Shown one piece after another: positions 1 through 6,772 of a DNA stretch of 48,081 nucleotides (position 1 is its first letter; every line of letters starts with the position of its first letter). A program made the translations under genes and the position numbers. The stretch comes from JAOUEA01 sp963821935 (GTDB lineage: Bacteria; Actinomycetota; UBA4738; HRBIN12), in the NCBI GenBank assembly GCA_963821935.1, contig CAWGFM010000006.1, positions 1 through 48,081 on the forward strand. Direction: 5' to 3'. The notes below the pieces were generated by a model. That model saw nothing but the letters and a program-made list of their open reading frames with translations, made no database searches and was not told the DNA's origin.

Positions 1-152
1 ATGCCCAGGTCAGGGCGTTGACCTGCGGCAACGGAGTTCGCTTGAGTACCTCTGAGTACCTTGGAGTCCCTCCGGCTTGTTATGCAGGTGTTATGCCAAG
101 GGCTTCAGCGACACGGGCGCGGAGTGCATGACCCTCCTCGTCTGCTCGAGAG

Positions 153-1740
153 TCAATGCACCTCGCCGGCCGGAGCCAGCCCCGGGAAGAAGTGCCAAGA
201 GACATCCCTGAGAACTTCGACGATGAGATCTCCCGTGAGTTCGACGTTGGGATTGTCGAGTTGCGGCGGGAGTTTGACGCCTAGCTCCCTGGCCTTTTCG
301 ATCAGACCGGGTCCTGCCGCCTTCCCTAGGCTGCTGAGGGCTTTGCCCACGACCTCCGGATCCATCGACCATTCAGGAACGGGCTGGGCAGCGAAGGTGT
401 CCCACTCTTTGGGATCGCGTGCCTCGTCTCGCGCGAACACGTGATCGAAGGTGCGAGCCGCGGCGTCGCGTTGCGTGAAAGCTTCACCGAGATCCCACAC
501 CTTCCGCAACGTCGCGATGAGAGACGTGTGACGGTACTCCTCGTTGTAGACCGAACCGGGCTCGACCCACGGCGAGACCATGATCGCGGGGACGCGGTAG
601 CCCGAGCGGTCGAACGTGAAGCCGAACTCGCCCGCGGGCGCGGCCGGACAGGCGGCGGAACCGCCCCCGGAGCCACGTGGTCGTACGTGCCGCCCGGCTC
701 ATCCCACCCGATCAGCAGGGCGGTGTTCCACACGTTGGTGCCCGATGGCGAGGTGGCGGATCGGTAGGCGTTGAACACCCGCTCCAGGAAGACTTCACCC
801 AAGAGGATCGACGACGGCGCGTCCATCGCGAGATCGACCTGCTGGCTGAGCGACCGACCGAACGCCGGGTGATAGTCCCCATGCCCTCCGAGCATGTTCG
901 GCTCGATCAACGAGAGGTCCGGCAATGTCCCCGCGGCGGCATCCTTCTCGAACTCGCTGAACGGCACGAAATGCGTCGCGAGACGATCCTTCAACCTCGG
1001 GTAGTGGATGATCCCGGTGAAGGACAACGGCATCGGCTCCATGACGTAGACCTTCCAGGTTCGCCCATGTGCTTCGAGCCGGTTAAAGATCGTCTCAGCG
1101 TCGTTCTTCGCGAACCACTTCGTCGTCGGGCTATTCACCACCAGGCCTGATGAGGTCGCCGCCGTCCAGAACGAGCGGTTCATGAAGGTCTGGGACGGCA
1201 CCTCGCAGAACCAATGGTCGAACACCCCGAACTCGCGCGCGATCCCGCTCAGCACGGGCACCTGCGCAGGGGTGAACCCAGTCATGATGTGTGCGTACTC
1301 GTCATAGGTGGGCTGGCGCCCGACCTCTCCGACGAACGTGCTGACGTAGTCGGCGACGAACCCGTCCATGCTCCCTGTGGTGGTGCGTTCCACGGCGTTG
1401 CTACGGCTTCGCCGATCTTGAACCTGTTGTGGTCGTCGATCGCGTTGAACAGCTGCGTGTTGGTGTGGTACCACTCCTCGCCCGAGTCCGGATTGGGTGA
1501 ATCCATGTCCGTCGCGACCGTGTAGGGCACCACCTTGCGGTCGGCGCCGTGTTCGGCCCATTCCGGGATCGGATTGCTCAGGTCCTTGCCGATGACGCCC
1601 TCGAACGTCTTGCCATCCTCGGGGCCATAGAGGTGCCCCAGCATGTTGTCGAGGGACCTGTTCTCGAACAACACCACCACGACATGATCCAGTGCGTTCG
1701 TCCGAGTCGTTGAGTCCGGCATGCAATGCCTCCATCTCAT
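153..1740 (-). pseudogene. Phosphoesterase / phospholipase C family protein, two frameshifts
   Basis: Three consecutive reading frames on the minus strand together encode one phosphoesterase-family protein (the family of bacterial phospholipase C and acid phosphatases, which hydrolyse phosphodiesters or monoesters, usually outside the membrane). The first part (1740 to about 1390) carries the N-terminal signature DHVVVVLFENRSLDNMLGHL. The middle part (about 1385 to 660) has GFTPAQVPVLSGIAREFGVF, the DHWF segment and LLIGWDEPGGTYDHV. The last part (about 655 to 153) has GEFGFTFDRSGYRVPAIMVS and the C-terminal helices. Frame changes lie near 1385, in a CACCACCA run, and near 650-660, in a GC-rich run. 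No signal peptide is visible at the start. The joined protein has roughly the family's normal length, so this is either a recently decayed gene or one with two sequencing errors. Family assignment is firm; functionality is doubtful. Confidence 0.75.
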
Positions 1741-1841
1741 CGAGGACGTCCGGAACTGGGGGCGCCAATCCTAGCCTGGACGAGATTGTTCCACGTGGGG
1801 CCAAGCCGGAAGGCAATGCCCCTGACCCGCACTTCTCTCGA

Positions 1842-1876
1842 GGCGCTGACGGTCTCGAACCCCGACCTTCGCTTTG
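1842..1876 (-). repeat. Degenerate copy of tRNA-Val 3' half (putative att remnant)
   Basis: By eye, 33 of 36 aligned columns match the 3' half (T-arm and acceptor side, 5104-5139) of the intact tRNA-Val, in the same orientation. One base is missing in the C-run and two are substituted. The T-stem no longer pairs and no 5' half is present, so it is not a functional tRNA. A same-orientation 3' tRNA fragment at the far side of a gene block, downstream of the intact tRNA, is the usual scar of site-specific integration at a tRNA 3' end. Confidence 0.6.
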
Positions 1877-1983
1877 CACTTCGGGCTAGTGATGCGGGAG
1901 GTATGCAGGCGCTGCCAGGAGCTGCGCCTAGCAAGGTGCTCGCATTCAGCCTTCGACGACGTGGACCAGTGTTAGGTCGAACA

Positions 1984-2637
1984 TCACCTCGGCGGCTGTT
2001 CGACTCCCACGATCTCGTCAAGCAGCTCCGTGACCCGGCGGTCGATCTCGTCACGGATCGGCCGGACTTCCTCGAGCGACTTGCCTGATGGGTCCTCAAG
2101 GTCCCAGTCGAGGTAGCGCTTGCCGGGGAAGATCGGACAGGCGTCCCCGCATCCCATGGTGATGACCACATCGGACGCCTGCACGTACTCGTCGGTGAGC
2201 GGCTTCGGGTACTCCTGCGACAGGTCGACGCCCACCTCGTTCATCGCCTCGACAACGGCTGGATTGATCTCCTCAGCCGGCGTACTGCCGGCGGAACGAA
2301 CATGCACCTTGCCCCGCGCATGCTTCGCGAGCAACCCGGCCGCCATCTGGCTGCGCCCCGCGTTGTGCACGCACACGAACAGGACCTCTGGATGTTCCTT
2401 CACGATCAGTCCCTCCGCTTGCCCGAGCGCTCGCAGCCGCTCCCGACTGAACCGGTATGCGAGCACCTCGAGGTGAGCGCTGATCTTGGGCGATGGCCAA
2501 CGGTCGGCCGACTCACGAACGAACCTCGTGATCGTCTCCTCCGAGAAGATCCCGTCGAATTCCCTCGAGAGCGCTGCGACGGTGCGATCGAACTGGTAGT
2601 CGCGGAGCAGTGGTGCCGTTCCCTCGCCCGACCGCAT
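1984..2637 (-). CDS. arsC: Arsenate reductase, three-helix-bundle + LMW-phosphatase type
   Basis: 217 residues. Reduces As(V) to As(III) in the cytoplasm by a cysteine relay. The N-terminal ~80 residues form a helical domain seen ahead of the phosphatase-like domain in many actinobacterial ArsC proteins. The catalytic domain follows: FVCVHNAGRSQMAAGLL is the CX5R phosphate/arsenate loop with the nucleophilic cysteine, and VITMGCGDACPIFPG supplies the further redox cysteines, followed by the WDLEDPSG segment. The ATG at 2637 has GGAAGGGG just upstream. The gene lies downstream of arsM but has its own ArsR-type operator 12 bp before the start, so it is probably repressed separately. The electron donor (thioredoxin or mycothiol/mycoredoxin) cannot be read from the sequence. 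Confidence 0.9.
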   Translation of the reverse strand: MRSGEGTAPLLRDYQFDRTVAALSREFDGIFSEETITRFVRESADRWPSPKISAHLEVLAYRFSRERLRALGQAEGLIVKEHPEVLFVCVHNAGRSQMAAGLLAKHARGKVHVRSAGSTPAEEINPAVVEAMNEVGVDLSQEYPKPLTDEYVQASDVVITMGCGDACPIFPGKRYLDWDLEDPSGKSLEEVRPIRDEIDRRVTELLDEIVGVEQPPR

Positions 2638-2649
2638 GATGCCCCTTCC

Positions 2650-2670
2650 ACGTATCGACTGTCATCGATA
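2650..2670. promoter_or_regulatory. ArsR-type operator upstream of arsC
   Basis: Contains the perfect inverted repeat TATCGA-N6-TCGATA. The 21-bp element matches the one between arsR and the divergent genes (3871-3891) at 18 of 21 positions. It lies 12 bp before the arsC start, where a bound repressor would block transcription or initiation. Confidence 0.65.
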
Positions 2671-2723
2671 GGTTGCCACTCCACTGACGACGGAGGGTGA
2701 ACACGGGGTGAACGTTCGGCGAC

Positions 2724-3467
2724 TCAGGGCTTGTTGGCCTTGACGTTGGCTCCATAGATCTCGTCCGCCATCTCGTGGGTCAGATCGATGCCGACGTCGG
2801 TGAACCCGGCGCTCATGAGGCCATCCGAGTACTCGGAGAACGTCATCGCGCCGGCGATGCACCCCACGAAACTGCCGCGCGTACGGCGTTCTTCCTCGCT
2901 GAGACCGTCCGCAGCCACGACGTCGCTAACCCCCATGCGACCTCCAGGACGGAGAACGCGGAAGATCTCGGAGAGCACCTTCGACTTGTCGGTCGAGAGA
3001 TTGATCACGCAGTTGGAGATCACGACATCAACCGAGGCGTCGGGGAGCGGAATGGCTTCGATGTAGCCCTCGATGAACTCCACGTTCGTCGCGTTGGCCT
3101 TCGCGGCATTAGAGCGGGCCAAGGACAGCATCTCTTCGGTCATGTCGAGTCCGTAGGCCCTGCCGGTTGATCCGACACGCTGGGCGGAGAGCAGCACATC
3201 GATGCCGCCACCCGATCCGAGATCGAGCACCGTCTCCCCTTCATGAAGCTCGGCGACCATCAGCGGGTTGCCACATCCGAGGCTGGCTAGGACCGCTTCG
3301 TCGGGGAGCTCGCTCCGCTGGGTGATGTCGTACAGCTCCTGGCCAAGACCCTTCTCCGGATCGCAGCAGCCAGCTTCCTGGTCCCAGTCGTTGGCCGCGT
3401 AACCCTCCCCGACGGCCTTCGCGGCGGCGGCGTAGCGATCGCGGACCTGTTCGCGGAGTTCGCTCAT
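2724..3467 (-). CDS. arsM: Arsenite S-adenosylmethionine methyltransferase
   Basis: 247 residues. Transfers methyl groups from SAM to As(III), giving methylated and eventually volatile arsenicals. The Rossmann SAM motif is VLDLGSGGGIDVLLSA, followed by GLDMTEEML. The arsenic-binding cysteines are recognisable: the GCCDPEKG pair near the N-terminus, SLGCGNP, ISNCVINLS and FVGCIAGA. The start at 3467 has a good GGAGG, and its ATGA overlaps the arsR stop, so the two are translationally coupled. The size and cysteine pattern are those of bacterial ArsM. Regulation should follow arsR through the shared promoter. Confidence 0.93.
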   Translation of the reverse strand: MSELREQVRDRYAAAAKAVGEGYAANDWDQEAGCCDPEKGLGQELYDITQRSELPDEAVLASLGCGNPLMVAELHEGETVLDLGSGGGIDVLLSAQRVGSTGRAYGLDMTEEMLSLARSNAAKANATNVEFIEGYIEAIPLPDASVDVVISNCVINLSTDKSKVLSEIFRVLRPGGRMGVSDVVAADGLSEEERRTRGSFVGCIAGAMTFSEYSDGLMSAGFTDVGIDLTHEMADEIYGANVKANKP

Positions 3468-3835
3468 CCCGTTTTCCTCCGTGGCGTGACGCGCTCGACC
3501 GGGCCAGCGAGCGCCGAGCGCAGCAGTTCGATCGGCTCGGGCAGCAGCCAGTAGTAGACCCACCGTCCGCGCTGCTCTCGCCCCAGCAGGCCGGCATCGG
3601 TCAGCACCTTCAGGTGGTGACTCACCGTGGGCTGCGACAGCCCCATCGGCTCGACGAGGTTGCAGACGCACGCCTCCCCATCGGGAGCCGCCCCGATGAG
3701 GCTCAGGAGTTGGAGACGGGCGGGATCGGCCAGCACCTTCAACGCATCGGCGAGCCGATCGGCTTCCTCTCGGTCCAGCGGCGCGGCGAGCACCTGCGGG
3801 CAGCACTCCGCATCGATCGTCTGGATCAGCTTCAT
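3464..3835 (-). CDS. arsR: ArsR-family arsenite-responsive repressor
   Basis: 123 residues from the ATG at 3835; an alternative ATG at 3856 would add seven. A winged-helix ArsR/SmtB protein: DADRLADALKVLADPARL-like dimer helix (observed ADRLADALKVLADPARL), recognition helix LSQPTVSHHLKVLTDAGLL, and wing EQRGRWVYYWL. As(III) sensing cysteines are visible in EACVCNL (equivalent to ELCVCDL of classical ArsR) and in an N-terminal ECC pair. It is the first gene of an arsR-arsM unit and is divergent from the micropeptide/ArsO pair. The operator at 3871-3891 lies between the two promoters, so it probably represses both directions and itself. Confidence 0.92.
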   Translation of the reverse strand: MKLIQTIDAECCPQVLAAPLDREEADRLADALKVLADPARLQLLSLIGAAPDGEACVCNLVEPMGLSQPTVSHHLKVLTDAGLLGREQRGRWVYYWLLPEPIELLRSALAGPVERVTPRRKTG

Positions 3836-3870
3836 GGAAGAGATATTGACGTTCATCGATGGAACTGTCA

Positions 3871-3891
3871 ACGTATCAACCGCCATCGATA
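3871..3891. promoter_or_regulatory. ArsR-type operator in divergent arsR / micropeptide promoter region
   Basis: Inverted repeat TATCAA-N6-TCGATA, 18 of 21 positions identical to the element before arsC. Its right half also forms a longer inverted repeat with a second site: ATCGATGG at 3855-3862 against CCATCGAT at 3883-3890. It sits 36 bp before the arsR ATG and 16 bp before the micropeptide ATG, right next to that gene's AAGGAGG. Confidence 0.65.
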
Positions 3892-3907
3892 CGAAGGAGG
3901 TGTCCGG

Positions 3908-3964
3908 ATGATGTTCCTCGACCCATGCTGCCCCGAGGGCTCGTGCCCGGAGGGGTGCTGCTAG
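3908..3964 (+). CDS. 18-residue cysteine-rich peptide of the ars module
   Basis: Encodes MMFLDPCCPEGSCPEGCC, five cysteines in 18 residues with a repeated CPEG/CCPEG pattern. An AAGGAGG lies eight bases before the ATG, a near-ideal ribosome binding site. Its TAG stop shares the G with the GTG start of the flavoprotein gene (TAGTG), so the two are very likely translationally coupled. It is the first gene of the transcript divergent from arsR and sits directly behind the ArsR operator. Vicinal and spaced cysteines next to an arsenic repressor suggest As(III) binding, as a chaperone, buffer or sensor peptide; this role is inference. Alternatively it is a cysteine-codon leader peptide coupling translation to thiol or cysteinyl-tRNA status. 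I do not recognise a named family. Confidence 0.7.
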   Translation: MMFLDPCCPEGSCPEGCC

Positions 3965-5064
3965 TGCGAGAGGGGGGTCGGGCATCCAGCCCGCCCCCCG
4001 TCATCGTGGTCGGCGGGGGGCAATCCGGACTCGCAGCCGCGCGAGTCCTGCGCGAGCTGCGGATGCCTACGGTGATCCTGGAAGCCGGCGATCGCCCGGT
4101 CGGGTCCTGGCCGCACTACTACGACAGCTTGGAATCGTTCTCGCCGGCTGAGTACAGCTCGCTTCCCGGGATGCCCTTCCCCGGTGCGCCGGATCATTAC
4201 CCGAGCCGCGATGAGGTAGCCGACTACCTCGAGCGGTACGCAGCCGAACTCGACGTCGACATCCAGACAAACACGCGCGTCGAGACGATCCAGCAGGACG
4301 GCAGGTCGTTCGTCCTGCTCACTGAAGACGGTCGGGAACTCCCCGCATCAGGCATCGTTGCCGCAAGCGGGTCATTCTCGAACCCGTATCGGCCGAGCTT
4401 CCCTGGACAGGACACCTTCACCGGCGAACTCTCGCACGTCGCCGACTATCGCAATCCGGCGCCGTACGAGGGCCAGCGCGTCATCATCGTGGGCGCAGGC
4501 GATTCCGCCGCACAGGTCGCAAACGAAATCGCGCCGGTGGCAACCACCTCGATCGCTACGCGCCATCCCATCCGATTCATCCCCCAGCGCATCGGTGGCC
4601 ATGACGTCCACTACTGGTTCCGCGAGACGGGCTTCGACACCCTGCCGGCGCCTTGGCTGAAGATGATCGCTGACGGCGCGGTCGTCACCGACAGCGTCGG
4701 CTTCCGACAGACCCTCGCCGAGGGAGCCGTGGATCGACGTCCGATCTTCGACGCGCTCGAAGAGAATCGCGTGGTCTGGAGCGACGACCACTCCGAGGCG
4801 GTCGACGCAATCATCCTTGCAACGGGGTACCGGCCGAGCGTGGGCTACCTACGAGAGCTCGGGGCTCTCGATGGACTCGGAGGTCCGTTACACGTGGGGG
4901 GCGTGTCGACGACCCACCTCGGACTCGTCTTCGTGGGGTTGGAGTACCAGCGCTCGTACGCCTCGAACACACTAAGAGGAGTCAGCGACGACGCGAGAGC
5001 CGTGGTTGAGCCACTGGTCGCCTGGATCCGCGACGCGCCCACCAGGGTAGGGCTCGCACTGTGA
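3964..5064 (+). CDS. arsO: ArsO-like FAD/NAD(P)-dependent monooxygenase
   Basis: 366 residues from a GTG that overlaps the stop of the cysteine-rich peptide; GGAGGGG lies about nine bases upstream. Two Rossmann folds are present: VIVVGGGQSGLAAARVL (FAD) at the N-terminus and VIIVGAGDSAAQVA (NADPH) in the middle. GDRPVGSWPHYYDSL follows the first fold and ILATGYRP the second, as in flavin monooxygenases of the FMO/Baeyer-Villiger type. Family members sit beside arsR in many actinobacteria and are called ArsO; their reaction on arsenicals is not well defined. Context (arsR, arsM, arsC, shared operator) supports a role in arsenic or antimony handling. The gene symbol is by context and similarity only. 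Confidence 0.75.
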   Translation: MREGGRASSPPPVIVVGGGQSGLAAARVLRELRMPTVILEAGDRPVGSWPHYYDSLESFSPAEYSSLPGMPFPGAPDHYPSRDEVADYLERYAAELDVDIQTNTRVETIQQDGRSFVLLTEDGRELPASGIVAASGSFSNPYRPSFPGQDTFTGELSHVADYRNPAPYEGQRVIIVGAGDSAAQVANEIAPVATTSIATRHPIRFIPQRIGGHDVHYWFRETGFDTLPAPWLKMIADGAVVTDSVGFRQTLAEGAVDRRPIFDALEENRVVWSDDHSEAVDAIILATGYRPSVGYLRELGALDGLGGPLHVGGVSTTHLGLVFVGLEYQRSYASNTLRGVSDDARAVVEPLVAWIRDAPTRVGLAL

Positions 5065-5101
5065 TGAGTCGTTTCTAGTCTATGACCAAGGCTTTTCTCG
5101 G

Positions 5102-5174
5102 TGGGCGCTGAGGGTCTCGAACCCCCGACCTTCGCCTTGTAAGGGCGACGCTCTGCCAGCTGAGCTAAGCGCCC
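5102..5174 (-). tRNA. tRNA-Val (anticodon TAC)
   Basis: 73-nt cloverleaf: perfect 7-bp acceptor stem GGGCGCT/AGCGCCC with discriminator A, anticodon stem TCGCC/GGCGA around loop CTTACAA (anticodon TAC, reads GTA and other valine codons), T-loop TTCGAGA. CCA is not encoded. Its 5' end lies inside the 3' end of the zinc-ribbon gene. A damaged copy of its 3' half lies at 1842-1876. Confidence 0.95.
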
Positions 5175-5449
5175 GCGACGTGCACGGGTTCCATATGACC
5201 GCAGGCGCGGCACGTCACCTCACCGAGCGTCACCGACAACCGGGTCTCTCCGCAGCTCGCGCATCGGTCCAGTCTGTCGGCCCAGCCCGGACGATCTTGC
5301 ACGCACGATGGGCAGATCAGCACCTGCCGACCGCCAGCGACCGCCCGCACCCACGGCGCATCCCGCTTGCCGGGATCGTAGGTGGGTCGGCCGCAGAGCG
5401 AACACCCGGGTCGGTCTTTCGGCGAGGGCTCGCCGTGCTTCGGCCTCAC
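5165..5449 (-). CDS. Small zinc-ribbon protein
   Basis: 94 residues from a GTG at 5449. Four CxxC knuckles can be read in order: CSLCG, CPSC, CASCG and CRACG, enough for two structural zinc sites. The rest is basic and aromatic (RDAPWVRAVAGGRQVLICPS). No enzymatic motif is seen; a nucleic-acid or protein-binding role is a guess. The stop codon TAG and the last residues overlap the first ten bases of tRNA-Val, so the tRNA is probably transcribed through this gene or from a promoter within it. The start is uncertain because there is no strong ribosome binding site. Confidence 0.65.
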   Translation of the reverse strand: MRPKHGEPSPKDRPGCSLCGRPTYDPGKRDAPWVRAVAGGRQVLICPSCVQDRPGWADRLDRCASCGETRLSVTLGEVTCRACGHMEPVHVAGA

Positions 5450-5620
5450 GGCCCCAGGATAGCCGCGAGCGACGTCGAGGGAACGCCGCCTTGGGTTGCA
5501 TCTGGGGCTCTCTTGCGCGATGGTCCGTGGTCTGGAACACTCCGCCCGCCCGGTGTGTTGCGTTCGACCCATGGTCTGCGCTTGCACGGCCGGCACCCGG
5601 ACCAGGGGGGTCCCGCGAAG

Positions 5621-6754
5621 TTGAGCGATGAAAAGGGTTCGGTCCAGCTGCGTCAGCTGGTGAAACGGTTCGGCCCCGTAGCGGCCGTCGACGGCATCGA
5701 TCTCCAGGTCGAGGCCGGAGAGTTCCTGTCGCTGCTGGGCCCTTCGGGGTGCGGCAAGACCACCACGCTCCGCATGCTGGCGGGGTTCGAAGACCCGACT
5801 GAGGGCGACATCGTGATCTCGGGCAAAGCCGTGCAGGGGATACCGGCCCACAAGCGCGACGTCAACACCGTGTTCCAGCACTACTCCCTGTTCCCGCACA
5901 TGACCGTCGCGGAGAACGTCGCATACGGGCTCCGCCAGAAGAAGACTCCCAAGGAAGATGTGAACCGCATGGTCGGGGAGGCGCTCGAGATGGTGAAGAT
6001 GTCGCCCCTGGCCAATCGCAAGCCCAGGCAGATGTCCGGCGGGCAGCAGCAACGCGTGGCGCTGGCTCGTGCTTTGGTCAATCGCCCCAGCGTGCTCCTG
6101 CTCGACGAGCCGCTGGGTGCCCTGGACCGCAAACTGCGCGAGGAGATGCAGATCGAGTTGAAGCTGATCCAGTCGCAGGTGGGCACCACGTTCATCTTCG
6201 TCACACACGACCAGCAGGAGGCGCTGTCCATGAGCGACCGCATCGCCGTCATGCTGGACGGGCACGTCGAGCAGCTCGCCGATCCCGATGAGATCTACGA
6301 CTCCCCCGCTTCGGCCTTCGTGGCCGGCTTCATCGGCCAGCAGAACTTCTTCGATGGGACGGCACGGGAGTCCGGACGGATAGTGGAGGGTGACGGTTGG
6401 ACGATCCACGCAGGCGACAACGCCGCACCCGTTTCCGACGGCAACGGGGCGCTCGCTGCCGTGCGTCCGGAAGCCATCACGCTCTCGGACACGGAGCCCA
6501 CGTCCAGCCCCAACCGGGTCTCGGGGACCCTTGCCAACGTCTCACACCTGGGCGACGTGGTCCAGTTCGTCGTGCTCACCCCCGGGCGCAAAGAGATCCT
6601 GGCCCGGCTGCCACGGCCCAGCGCGCCCCGGCTCGACGTCGGGGGCACCGTGTGGTGCTCGTGGGAGCCCCAACACACCCATGTCTTCTCGTCCGACCAA
6701 GCCGACATCGTCCTGGCCGACCCCGCTACGGAAGCGGCGCTCGCCCAGGCCTGA
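5621..6754 (+). CDS. potA: Polyamine-type ABC transporter ATPase
   Basis: 377 residues from a TTG at 5621, the first plausible start of the family-homologous region. Cytoplasmic ATPase of a spermidine/putrescine-type importer. Walker A GPSGCGKTT, Q-loop VFQHYSLFPHM, signature MSGGQQQRVALARAL, Walker B VLLLDEPLGALD and H-loop FVTHDQQEA are all intact. The C-terminal ~120 residues form the TOBE regulatory domain (NRVSGTLANVSHLGDVVQF). It heads a tight operon with binding protein, two permeases and urease-like subunits. The name reflects family; the real substrate could be another cationic amine. Confidence 0.9.
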   Translation: MSDEKGSVQLRQLVKRFGPVAAVDGIDLQVEAGEFLSLLGPSGCGKTTTLRMLAGFEDPTEGDIVISGKAVQGIPAHKRDVNTVFQHYSLFPHMTVAENVAYGLRQKKTPKEDVNRMVGEALEMVKMSPLANRKPRQMSGGQQQRVALARALVNRPSVLLLDEPLGALDRKLREEMQIELKLIQSQVGTTFIFVTHDQQEALSMSDRIAVMLDGHVEQLADPDEIYDSPASAFVAGFIGQQNFFDGTARESGRIVEGDGWTIHAGDNAAPVSDGNGALAAVRPEAITLSDTEPTSSPNRVSGTLANVSHLGDVVQFVVLTPGRKEILARLPRPSAPRLDVGGTVWCSWEPQHTHVFSSDQADIVLADPATEAALAQA

Positions 6755-6772
6755 TCGAAAGAAGGGACCCGC

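Noticed and set aside
1..150. Short GAGTACCT tandem at 43-60 as part of a repeat array or integrase end
   Set aside because: Only two copies and cut by the window edge; no supporting coding sequence.
5450..5620. Possible riboswitch (guanidine, glycine or polyamine-related) before potA
   Set aside because: GC-rich with short inverted repeats, but I could not match any known aptamer core.
5165..6409. Long minus-strand frame opposite potA
   Set aside because: Only its last 94 codons (the zinc ribbon) look like protein; the rest is the complement of the conserved ABC ATPase.
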